NCBI GenBank assembly: GCA_949282945.1
Contig: CASDQQ010000095.1
Coordinates: forward strand, 1 to 42,944
Direction of reading: 5' to 3'
DNA: 42,944 nucleotides
Source of the DNA: an uncultured Eubacteriales bacterium
GTDB taxonomy: Bacteria > Bacillota > Clostridia > UBA1212 > CASDQQ01
Positions 33,389-40,745 of this stretch are shown piece by piece; position 1 is the stretch's first letter; each line of letters begins with the position of its first letter. The notes beneath the pieces are model-generated. The model ran no database searches, was not told the DNA's origin, and saw only the letters and a list, made by a program, of their open reading frames with translations. A program made the position numbers and the translations under genes.

Positions 33389-34807
33389 TCAGCATATTCT
33401 GTGTATCTTAAGCATATCGGTCTTCTTTTCGTTTATTACGGAACCCCCTATAATGACCACAAGATCATCCTTATCCACTAATCCGGTCTCCAGGGCCTTT
33501 TCTATTCCGTGGGCAAAAACTTCGTCTGTATTATCCTTTTCTTCCGCTTTTACCGGATATACATTCCACGCAAGGCTTAACTGCCTGTATCCTTTTTCCT
33601 CTATGACAGTAGCGATTATAGGGCATTTAGGTCTGTAGTCCGCTACCAGATCGGCCGTTTTTCCTGTACTTGTAACAACGATAAGCGCTTTAGCGTCTGT
33701 CTGATACGCCGCGCTACAGGAAGAACTTGCGATGGTATTTGATATATCGCAGCCAAGTTTAAGCTTATTTGTATTAAAACGTTTTTCATAGTCTATCGAA
33801 GCTTCCGTACTTTCGGCAATAGCCGCCATAGTCTTTACCGCCTCAATGGGATAATCTCCGGCCGCGGATTCTCCTGAAAGCATAATTGCCGTAGTTCCGT
33901 CGTAAACGGCGTTCGCTACGTCTGATACCTCCGCTCTTGTGGGCCTTGGGTTTTTAGTCATAGATTCAAGCATCTGAGTAGCCGTAACCACATATTTCCC
34001 CGCCCTGTAGCATTTCTTTATCATGTCCTTTTGTATTGCCGGAAGATCTCTAAAAGGAATCTCAACGCCCATATCTCCCCTTGCTATCATTATTCCGTCG
34101 CTTACCTTTATAATTTCATCAAGGTTCTCTATTCCCTGTGTATTTTCTATCTTGGAAATTATTTTTATTTTTTCTCCTCCGTTTACGTCCAAAAACGCCC
34201 TTAACTGCAAAACATCATATGCCGTCCTTACAAATGAAGCCGCCACAAAGTCCACGTCCTGCTCTATCCCAAAGAGCAGATCGCTTTTATCAACATCGCT
34301 TATATACGGCATATCTATCGCTACGTTTGGTACGTTTATACTTTTATGATTGCTGAGACGTCCTCCGTTTTCTGTCCTGCATACGATATCCCCGTTTTTT
34401 ATATCGATTATATTAAACGCGACTTTTCCGTCATCCACCAATATCCTTGTTCCCACCTTCACATTTTTGGCAAGGTTAGGATAACTCAGCCCTACTATTT
34501 TTTCATTTCCCATGATCGTACTGTCGTGGGAAAATACTATTTCGTCTCCTTCATTCAATGTAACATATCCGTTTTCAAAATCCTTAAGCCTTATCTCCGG
34601 TCCCTTGGTATCTAAGAGTATGGCTGTAGGCAGATTTAATTTTTCCCTTAACATTTTTATCTTGTCCATTCTCTCGCGCTGTTCCTCATGAGTCCCATGG
34701 GAAAAATTGAATCTCGCGCAATCCATTCCCGCCAACATAAGCTGCTCTAAAGTTTCGACATTGTCTACAGCCGGACCTAACGTACAAATAATTTTCGTTT
34801 TTCTCAT
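33389..34807 (-). CDS. pyk: Pyruvate kinase
   Basis: A 472-residue glycolytic enzyme making pyruvate and ATP from phosphoenolpyruvate and ADP. It shows the N-terminal T-K-I-I-C-T-L-G-P-A, the substrate loop N-F-S-H-G, L-D-T-K-G-P-E-I-R, and the active-site block I-M-I-A-R-G-D-M-G-V-E-I with K-I-E-N nearby. It lacks the extra C-terminal PEP-utiliser-like domain of Bacillus-type enzymes. The ATG follows GGAGGAA. It starts 20 bp after the GH43 gene and, having no visible promoter of its own, is probably co-transcribed with it. Confidence 0.96.
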   Translation of the reverse strand: MRKTKIICTLGPAVDNVETLEQLMLAGMDCARFNFSHGTHEEQRERMDKIKMLREKLNLPTAILLDTKGPEIRLKDFENGYVTLNEGDEIVFSHDSTIMGNEKIVGLSYPNLAKNVKVGTRILVDDGKVAFNIIDIKNGDIVCRTENGGRLSNHKSINVPNVAIDMPYISDVDKSDLLFGIEQDVDFVAASFVRTAYDVLQLRAFLDVNGGEKIKIISKIENTQGIENLDEIIKVSDGIMIARGDMGVEIPFRDLPAIQKDMIKKCYRAGKYVVTATQMLESMTKNPRPTRAEVSDVANAVYDGTTAIMLSGESAAGDYPIEAVKTMAAIAESTEASIDYEKRFNTNKLKLGCDISNTIASSSCSAAYQTDAKALIVVTSTGKTADLVADYRPKCPIIATVIEEKGYRQLSLAWNVYPVKAEEKDNTDEVFAHGIEKALETGLVDKDDLVVIIGGSVINEKKTDMLKIHRIC

Positions 34808-34827
34808 CTATTCCTCCAAAAAATTTA

Positions 34828-36396
34828 TTATTCTCCCGTGTTTTCTATAGTTCCCAATTCAGCGTTCAGTTTGCCGTACGCTTTAAATTCAAATATACCC
34901 ACTCTTTGCGGCTCTTTCCACCTGTCAGGATCTCCGTTGGCCTTGGAGCCGTAGTTTCTCGTGAGACTCTCGCAGTCAGTCACGGTAAGCCTTATATATT
35001 TCGCGGTAGCCTCTTTAACATCCTTTCTCGGCGTTCCCTCCGTCTTTTCGCTGCTGTTGTCCGCGTACATTTCCCAATTAATATTGTCTAAAGACGTTTC
35101 CAGAGTATATCTGTAATATTTCGACCCATATTCAAAATATATTTCCGTTCTTTTAATATCATATACATTATCAAGCTCTATTACCAAAGATATATTATCC
35201 TTTTTATCTTCTGATTTCCACAGGGTGGCATTGTTTTCATCTGTAAGATAAGCGGGTCTGTATCTGCTTTCTATTTTTTCCTCCGTGGTTACTGTAGCTC
35301 CGGCCGCCACATTCTTTAATTCAAATTCTTCCGCCGACCGGGTATAATCTATTGTTATTCCTTCATAAGAAGCTCTTATCGTATTTATCGTTCCGTCTTC
35401 ATTAAAGGTCATTTCGTCGGCGCAGACCTGCCTGAATCCAAATCCAAGGAAAGGTATGCTCTGTCTGTGATATACCAGTATACATCTGTCTCCGTCCATA
35501 ATCGTGGAATTATGTCCCGTCCCCAGAATTTTTCCGTCCCCTGGCGATTCCAGTATAGTCCCCATTACTGTATAGGGTCCGTATATACTGTCGGCCATAG
35601 CGTATACCACATGATAATCGCTTCCCGTCCAGGAGCCTTCCGAGTAGAGCATATAATATTTCCCGTTTCTTTTAAAGATTTCCTGGCCTTCTCTATAAGA
35701 ATGGCTGAGTTCTTCTATCCTTTCGATATGAAGCACATTTGTCAGATCATTAGGATCCAATTCACATATGGCGGTATATAGAACTTTATCCCCTTCAGTA
35801 GCATTCTCTCTCAGAAGATACGCCAGATATATTTTTCCGTCGTCGTCTAAAAACGCCTGAGCATCTATAGTTTTGTTTTCAGGGAAGGTGGCGTCAGTGG
35901 TTCCGAAAAGATTTCCAAGCACTGTAAAAGGTCCTTCGGGAGAATCACCCTCGGCGACCATCGTAAAGTAATCGCCCTGAGTAAAAAACAGATAATATTT
36001 ATTATTGTAATTCAGCATCGACGGAGCCCAGAAATAGGACTCAGATTTAGTATATTTCCTTCCGTTCTTTGTTAAAAGCTCCATAGGAGACGCTTCCCAA
36101 TTAACAAAATCCGTTGATTTCCATATCATAGGCCACCCGGCGTTTCCGTTTAGGACATATCCGTCTGTAGTGGAATATATATAATATGTATCTCCGAATT
36201 TATAAGCCGAGGGATCAGCATGATATCCCGCAAGTATAGGATTATTTACCTTTACCTTGCTAGTCACCGTCCCGTCATCATTATAAATAATGTCTGTATC
36301 TTCACCATTTTCTTTATTTTGTCCGCATGAAACCAAAACAGAAATCATCATAATAAGAGCCGCCGCGAACGCTACAGACCTTTTAAATTTATTCAT
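34828..36396 (-). CDS. GH43-type glycoside hydrolase lipoprotein with discoidin domain
   Basis: A 522-residue exported enzyme with lipobox L-V-S-C (Cys24). The five-bladed propeller domain carries the GH43 acidic triad: general base Asp in H-A-D-P-S-A-Y, modulating Asp in T-I-D-A-Q-A-F and general acid Glu in Y-R-E-G-Q-E-I-F. Residues 370-500 are an F5/8-type domain. GH43 enzymes mostly remove arabinofuranose or xylose; the substrate is not readable. The ATG at 36396 has AAAGGAG 8-9 nt upstream; the longer frame to 36453 runs over the promoter and gatB. Placement between gatB and pyk is odd for a secreted enzyme. Confidence 0.9.
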   Translation of the reverse strand: MNKFKRSVAFAAALIMMISVLVSCGQNKENGEDTDIIYNDDGTVTSKVKVNNPILAGYHADPSAYKFGDTYYIYSTTDGYVLNGNAGWPMIWKSTDFVNWEASPMELLTKNGRKYTKSESYFWAPSMLNYNNKYYLFFTQGDYFTMVAEGDSPEGPFTVLGNLFGTTDATFPENKTIDAQAFLDDDGKIYLAYLLRENATEGDKVLYTAICELDPNDLTNVLHIERIEELSHSYREGQEIFKRNGKYYMLYSEGSWTGSDYHVVYAMADSIYGPYTVMGTILESPGDGKILGTGHNSTIMDGDRCILVYHRQSIPFLGFGFRQVCADEMTFNEDGTINTIRASYEGITIDYTRSAEEFELKNVAAGATVTTEEKIESRYRPAYLTDENNATLWKSEDKKDNISLVIELDNVYDIKRTEIYFEYGSKYYRYTLETSLDNINWEMYADNSSEKTEGTPRKDVKEATAKYIRLTVTDCESLTRNYGSKANGDPDRWKEPQRVGIFEFKAYGKLNAELGTIENTGE

Positions 36397-36441
36397 AGCA
36401 CACACTCCTTTGGATATTTTAAGCCGTGTTACCATAGATTT

Positions 36442-36470
36442 ATTATAATTCAATTCAATTTTTCTTTCAA
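36442..36470 (-). promoter_or_regulatory. Promoter of GH43-pyk, inside the 3' end of gatB
   Basis: On the minus strand TTGAAA, exactly 17 bp and TATAAT, 45 bp before the GH43 ATG. The -35 lies within the last codons of gatB. Confidence 0.82.
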
Positions 36471-37877
36471 TATTGTGTTTATTTCCGAAGGATCCGCCGC
36501 TCCTTTCATGGCTTTCATAGTCTGCCCCACAAGATATCCGACGGCCTTCTCCTTTCCATTTTTGTAATCGTGAACCGGGCCGGGATTGTCCGAAATTACT
36601 TTATCCACTATTTTTTCTATTTCTTCGCGGTCGGAAAGCATTGACAGACCATTTTCTCTTACAAATGCCTCCGGATCGCGTTTTTCAAAAAATACCTTCG
36701 AAAGCGCCTGCTTTCCAATATTTCTATTTATTTTTCCGCCGTTTACCATTTTTATTATTTTTCCGATATGCTCAAAATCGATATTTATGGTTTCCGGATC
36801 GGCCCCCTCTTCATTTAAAATCTTCATTAGCTCCACCGTAATCCAATTGGCCGCATCCTTTGGACTTTTACAATATCCTGCCGTTTCTTCAAAAAGCTTC
36901 GCGATATTTTTTGAGCGGATCAATATATCCGCATCATATGAAGATATTCCCAATTCCTCTACATATCTTTTTTTCTTTGCGTCCGGAAGCTCAGGAAGAT
37001 TTCCTTTTATATTTTCTATCCATTGTTCGCTTATTTCTACAGGAGGTATGTCCGGCTCAGGAAAATATCTGTAATCGTGAACCTCTTCCTTTGAACGCAT
37101 GGCGCTGCTTTCTCCTTTAGCGTCATCCCATCTTCTGGTTTCCTGCCTTACTTTCTTTCCCGCTTCTATAAGTTCTATCTGCCTCCCGCTCTCATATTCT
37201 ATAGCTCTTGATATGGCTTTAAAGGAGTTTAGATTCTTCATTTCCGTTCTCGTTCCCATCTTCAGACAGCCTTTTTTTCTAACTGACAGATTTACATCAG
37301 CCCTCAAAGATCCCTCCTGCATTTTACAATCGGAGATTCCGGCATATATCAAAATATTTTTCAGCTTTTCCAGATAGGAAATTACCTCTTCTGCGCTTCT
37401 GAAATCGGGATGGCTCACTATTTCTAAAAGAGGTACCCCGCATCTGTTATAGTCTATAAGGGTACAATTTTCCCCATCGTGATGTATAAGCTTCCCCGCG
37501 TCCTCTTCCATATGTATCTCTTTTATACCGATTTTCTTTTTTCCATCCGCCGTATCTATCTCCAGATAACCGTTTTGGCAAACGGGCATATAAAGCTGAG
37601 ATATTTGATATGCTTTGGGCAGATCCGGATAAAAATAATTTTTCCTGTCAAATCTGCAGTGCCTGGTTATTTCACAATTTGTAGCTATGCCCGCCGCTAT
37701 GGCAAGACAGACCACCCGCTTATTTAATACCGGCAAAGATCCGGGCATCCCGGTACACACCGGACAGCACTGGGTATTAGGCTCTCCTCCGAATTTTGTC
37801 GTACACCCGCAAAATATTTTGCTCTCGGTGGCAAGCTCCGCGTGGACTTCAAGCCCGATCACTGTTTCATAGTTCAT
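36450..37877 (-). CDS. gatB: Asp-tRNA(Asn)/Glu-tRNA(Gln) amidotransferase subunit B
   Basis: A 475-residue subunit that binds misacylated tRNA, phosphorylates the Asp/Glu and transamidates it in the GatCAB complex. Visible are Y-E-T-V-I-G-L-E-V-H-A-E-L, a Cys-rich C-G-C...C-C-P-V-C segment near residues 25-40, and R-K-N-Y-F-Y-P-D-L-P-K. The C-terminal YqeY-like tail ends at the usual place. I use the ATG at 37877, preceded by GGGAGG and overlapping the gatA stop in ATGA. Confidence 0.97.
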   Translation of the reverse strand: MNYETVIGLEVHAELATESKIFCGCTTKFGGEPNTQCCPVCTGMPGSLPVLNKRVVCLAIAAGIATNCEITRHCRFDRKNYFYPDLPKAYQISQLYMPVCQNGYLEIDTADGKKKIGIKEIHMEEDAGKLIHHDGENCTLIDYNRCGVPLLEIVSHPDFRSAEEVISYLEKLKNILIYAGISDCKMQEGSLRADVNLSVRKKGCLKMGTRTEMKNLNSFKAISRAIEYESGRQIELIEAGKKVRQETRRWDDAKGESSAMRSKEEVHDYRYFPEPDIPPVEISEQWIENIKGNLPELPDAKKKRYVEELGISSYDADILIRSKNIAKLFEETAGYCKSPKDAANWITVELMKILNEEGADPETINIDFEHIGKIIKMVNGGKINRNIGKQALSKVFFEKRDPEAFVRENGLSMLSDREEIEKIVDKVISDNPGPVHDYKNGKEKAVGYLVGQTMKAMKGAADPSEINTILKEKLN

Positions 37878-39328
37878 CTTTTTGCCTCCCGGTATCCTGA
37901 CCATGACTCAAAAGTATATCCCGCTCTTATCAAATTACTTTCTTTCCAGGCGGGACCTATCAACTGCAATCCTATGGGAAGTCCGGCAGTATCCCTGCCG
38001 CAGGGCAGCGTCATTCCCGGAAGCCCCGTCAAATTTGCGGAAACCGTAAAAATATCTCCCGAATACATTTTCACAGGGTCGGATAAGCTTTCCCCAAGCT
38101 TCAACGCCGTTTCCGGAGCCGTCGGAGAAAGTATAATGTCGTATTTTTCAAATGCTTTATCAAAAGACCTCTTTATAATGTTTCTTACTCTTAAAGCCTT
38201 ATTGTAGTAAGCGTCATAATATCCTGAGCTAAGTACAAAATTCCCGAGCATTATCCTTCTTTTTACTTCCTCTCCAAATCCATCGGTCCTGGATCTTTCA
38301 TAGAGCTCTGAGATATTTTTACAATTTTCCGCTCTGTATCCGTATTTTATCCCGTCATACCTTGAAAGATTTGAACTTGCCTCTGCTGAAGCTATTATAT
38401 AATAAGCGGGCACAGCGTATTTCACAGCCTCAAGAGAAAATTCCTCAACCCTGGCCCCCATTATTTCAAACTGCTTTGCGGCGTTTAAAACCGCGTCCTT
38501 TACCTCCTGGTCCATACTCTCTTCAAAATATTCTCTGGGTATCCCTATCTTCATATTTTCAACGCCGTATACAAGATTCTTTAAAAAGTCTCCTTTTTCT
38601 GATTTTGACGATGTCCCGTCCTTTTCATCATAGCCGGAAATCACATTGAGTACCGCCGCGCAGTCGGAGACATTTTTAGCTATGGGTCCTATCTGGTCAA
38701 AAGAAGAAGCATAGGCAATGAGTCCATATCTTGATACTCTTCCATATGTAGGTTTTATTCCCGTTGTTCCGGTAAAAGAGCAGGGCTGTCTTATGGATCC
38801 CCCGGTATCTGACCCGAGAGAATACCATATTTCATTTGAAGCCACGGCCGCGGCAGGCCCTCCGCTGGACCCTCCGGGAGATCTGCCGGTATCTTCAGGA
38901 TTTTTAACCGCTCCAAAAAAAGATGTTTCGGATGTACTGCCCATAGCGAATTCATCCATATTCAGTTTTCCCAACAAAATTGCTCCCGCATTGTAAAGCC
39001 TCTCTATTGCTTCTGCGTTATACGCAGGTATAAAATTTTCAAGCATTTTTGAAGCGCATGTGGTTTTGATGCCGGAAGTGCAGATATTATCTTTTACAGC
39101 CATAGGAACGCCGGCCAAAGGTCCGTTAAGTTTTCCTTCGTTTATTTTTTTCTGGACATCCTCCGCCCGTCCCAGCGCCTCCTCTTCACAGACAGTTATA
39201 AAGGCGTTATATTTCTTATCGGTATCTTTTATATATTTAACAGCTTCCTTTACAGCCTCCAGGACTCCTATTTCTCTTTTATTTATTTTCTCCCCCAACT
39301 GAAGAGCGGTCATATTAAAAATATTCAT
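37874..39328 (-). CDS. gatA: Asp-tRNA(Asn)/Glu-tRNA(Gln) amidotransferase subunit A
   Basis: A 484-residue amidase that releases ammonia from glutamine for GatB. The Ser-cisSer-Lys triad is visible in M-A-V-K-D-N-I (Lys), G-G-S-S-G-G-P and G-S-D-T-G-G-S-I-R-Q-P (Ser residues). Length is standard. Its start overlaps the gatC stop and its stop overlaps the gatB start, both in ATGA, so all three subunits are translationally coupled. Confidence 0.97.
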   Translation of the reverse strand: MNIFNMTALQLGEKINKREIGVLEAVKEAVKYIKDTDKKYNAFITVCEEEALGRAEDVQKKINEGKLNGPLAGVPMAVKDNICTSGIKTTCASKMLENFIPAYNAEAIERLYNAGAILLGKLNMDEFAMGSTSETSFFGAVKNPEDTGRSPGGSSGGPAAAVASNEIWYSLGSDTGGSIRQPCSFTGTTGIKPTYGRVSRYGLIAYASSFDQIGPIAKNVSDCAAVLNVISGYDEKDGTSSKSEKGDFLKNLVYGVENMKIGIPREYFEESMDQEVKDAVLNAAKQFEIMGARVEEFSLEAVKYAVPAYYIIASAEASSNLSRYDGIKYGYRAENCKNISELYERSRTDGFGEEVKRRIMLGNFVLSSGYYDAYYNKALRVRNIIKRSFDKAFEKYDIILSPTAPETALKLGESLSDPVKMYSGDIFTVSANLTGLPGMTLPCGRDTAGLPIGLQLIGPAWKESNLIRAGYTFESWSGYREAKR

Positions 39329-39624
39329 TTGCCGTTTCCCGCCTCTATCGTCCTGGGAACCTTAAAATAGTTTTCTGTCCTTTCCTCGGCGTTTGCAACC
39401 ACAGCTTTTACAGGCTGCGATTCCTTTTTAACATCCTCCCGAAATACGTTGGATGTTGAAAAAATGTAAGGCAGCGGTTCAGTTTCGGTAACCTCTATCT
39501 CATTTAAAATACCGATATAGTTTATTATATCTTCCATATCTTTTTTAAGCTTTTCTTTTTCAGCCCTATTCATATTAAGCCTTGAAAGACGGCTTATGTG
39601 GTTTATAGTTTTATCGTCTATCAT
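39325..39624 (-). CDS. gatC: Asp-tRNA(Asn)/Glu-tRNA(Gln) amidotransferase subunit C
   Basis: A 99-residue scaffold subunit that wraps GatA and GatB. Typical start M-I-D-D-K-T-I-N-H-I-S-R-L-S-R-L, then M-E-D-I-I-N-Y-I. I choose the ATG at 39624, with GGAG 6 nt upstream; an ATG at 39648 has no SD and would add eight residues. It is the first gene of gatC-gatA-gatB. Confidence 0.95.
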   Translation of the reverse strand: MIDDKTINHISRLSRLNMNRAEKEKLKKDMEDIINYIGILNEIEVTETEPLPYIFSTSNVFREDVKKESQPVKAVVANAEERTENYFKVPRTIEAGNGK

Positions 39625-39669
39625 AATAAACTCCGTATCAAGGATCATCAGTCCGGATTTTTTATATAG

Positions 39670-39698
39670 ATTTTATCACCTGCTCATATACATTTCAA
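39670..39698 (-). promoter_or_regulatory. Promoter of gatCAB
   Basis: On the minus strand TTGAAA, 17 bp and TAAAAT with a TGA extension, about 45 bp before the gatC ATG. Confidence 0.75.
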
Positions 39699-39730
39699 AT
39701 CATATCAAAAAACAGACTTCAAAAAATCTT

Positions 39731-40624
39731 TTATATATTATTAGAAATCCCGCCCATATTTTCCAGCCTGCTTTTATACTCGCTGGGGCTTATACTCATG
39801 ATCTTTCTGAATACCGAAGCAAAATGGCTATTGGAGGAAAAACCAAGTCTTTCAGATATTTCATTAAATTTCATTCCCGATTCAATAAGTCTTTTTGCCT
39901 CTTCCACCTTGGTATAATTTAAAAACTGCATCGGCGGCATTCCCACCTGCTCGCCGAACTTATGCTTAAGGCCTGAAACAGAAAGGCCGCTGGCTTTTGC
40001 CAGATCCTCAAATTCTATATTGTTATATACGTTTTTATTTATATAGTCTATGGCTAGTTTTATATCTGACGAGGGCTCGTTTTTACCATGTTTTTCATTT
40101 TCCAAAAGCTCATTTATAAAATTGAGAAAAAGTATATGGGAACCTGAACGCTCCCATTCATTTCCGTTTACAAAACCGTCCATACATCTTTCAAGTATCC
40201 TGGCGTGCTGCTTGCTCAATTTTATTTTTCTGGCATCCAGTCCGCGCAGCCTGTCATACATTATGCGGTCCAGAGGACTGGCCAATCCAAGAAAACCTTC
40301 TGCATCATCAAACTCTATCTGTATCCAAAAATACTCACCGAACCCCTGACTTTTAGTACCTACGCTGTGGGGTTCGTCAATAAATGTAACATAAGCTTCA
40401 CCTCCGGACGCAAAATAGTCTTCTGACCCAACGGAATATGTTCTCATTCCCTGAACAACATATGTTATCTCCATAGCATTTTTGTGATAATGCTGTTTCA
40501 TGGAACCTTTCTGCGTTTTTCTCATGTCATGTCCCAAAAGCCTGAGCCCTTTTATTTTCATTTCTTCATATGTAAGAATCTTTCTCTTTTCATCCCATAT
40601 ATATGAGTCTCTTAAATCCTTCAT
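39731..40624 (-). CDS. AraC-family transcriptional regulator
   Basis: A 297-residue regulator with a cupin N-terminal half (K-Q-H-Y-H-K-N-A-M-E-I-T-Y-V and E-P-H-S-V-G-T). The C-terminal double helix-turn-helix runs IEFEDLAKASGLSVSGLKHKF and FNEISERLGFSSNSHFASVF, ending I-S-P-S-E-Y-K. A GAGAGGG lies about 10 nt before the ATG. It follows the phosphatase gene on the same strand, after a terminator, and precedes gatC with its own promoter. No divergent target is present; its target may be the surface phosphatase or a distant glycan gene. Confidence 0.9.
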   Translation of the reverse strand: MKDLRDSYIWDEKRKILTYEEMKIKGLRLLGHDMRKTQKGSMKQHYHKNAMEITYVVQGMRTYSVGSEDYFASGGEAYVTFIDEPHSVGTKSQGFGEYFWIQIEFDDAEGFLGLASPLDRIMYDRLRGLDARKIKLSKQHARILERCMDGFVNGNEWERSGSHILFLNFINELLENEKHGKNEPSSDIKLAIDYINKNVYNNIEFEDLAKASGLSVSGLKHKFGEQVGMPPMQFLNYTKVEEAKRLIESGMKFNEISERLGFSSNSHFASVFRKIMSISPSEYKSRLENMGGISNNI

Positions 40625-40683
40625 AAAATATGCCCTCTCAACCTAAATCTGCTGTTTATATATTTTATCACACACAAAAAAAA

Positions 40684-40738
40684 GTTCCAAAACAATAGTC
40701 CGGGCAGAAACATACCCGTCTGTCTCCGTCCGGACTAT
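40684..40738 (-). terminator. Terminator of the phosphatase gene
   Basis: ATAGTCCGG (40695-40703) and CCGGACTAT (40730-40738) pair. On the minus strand TTGTTTTGG and further T runs follow. It starts 8 bp after the stop codon. Confidence 0.78.
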
Positions 40739-40745
40739 CTAATGT

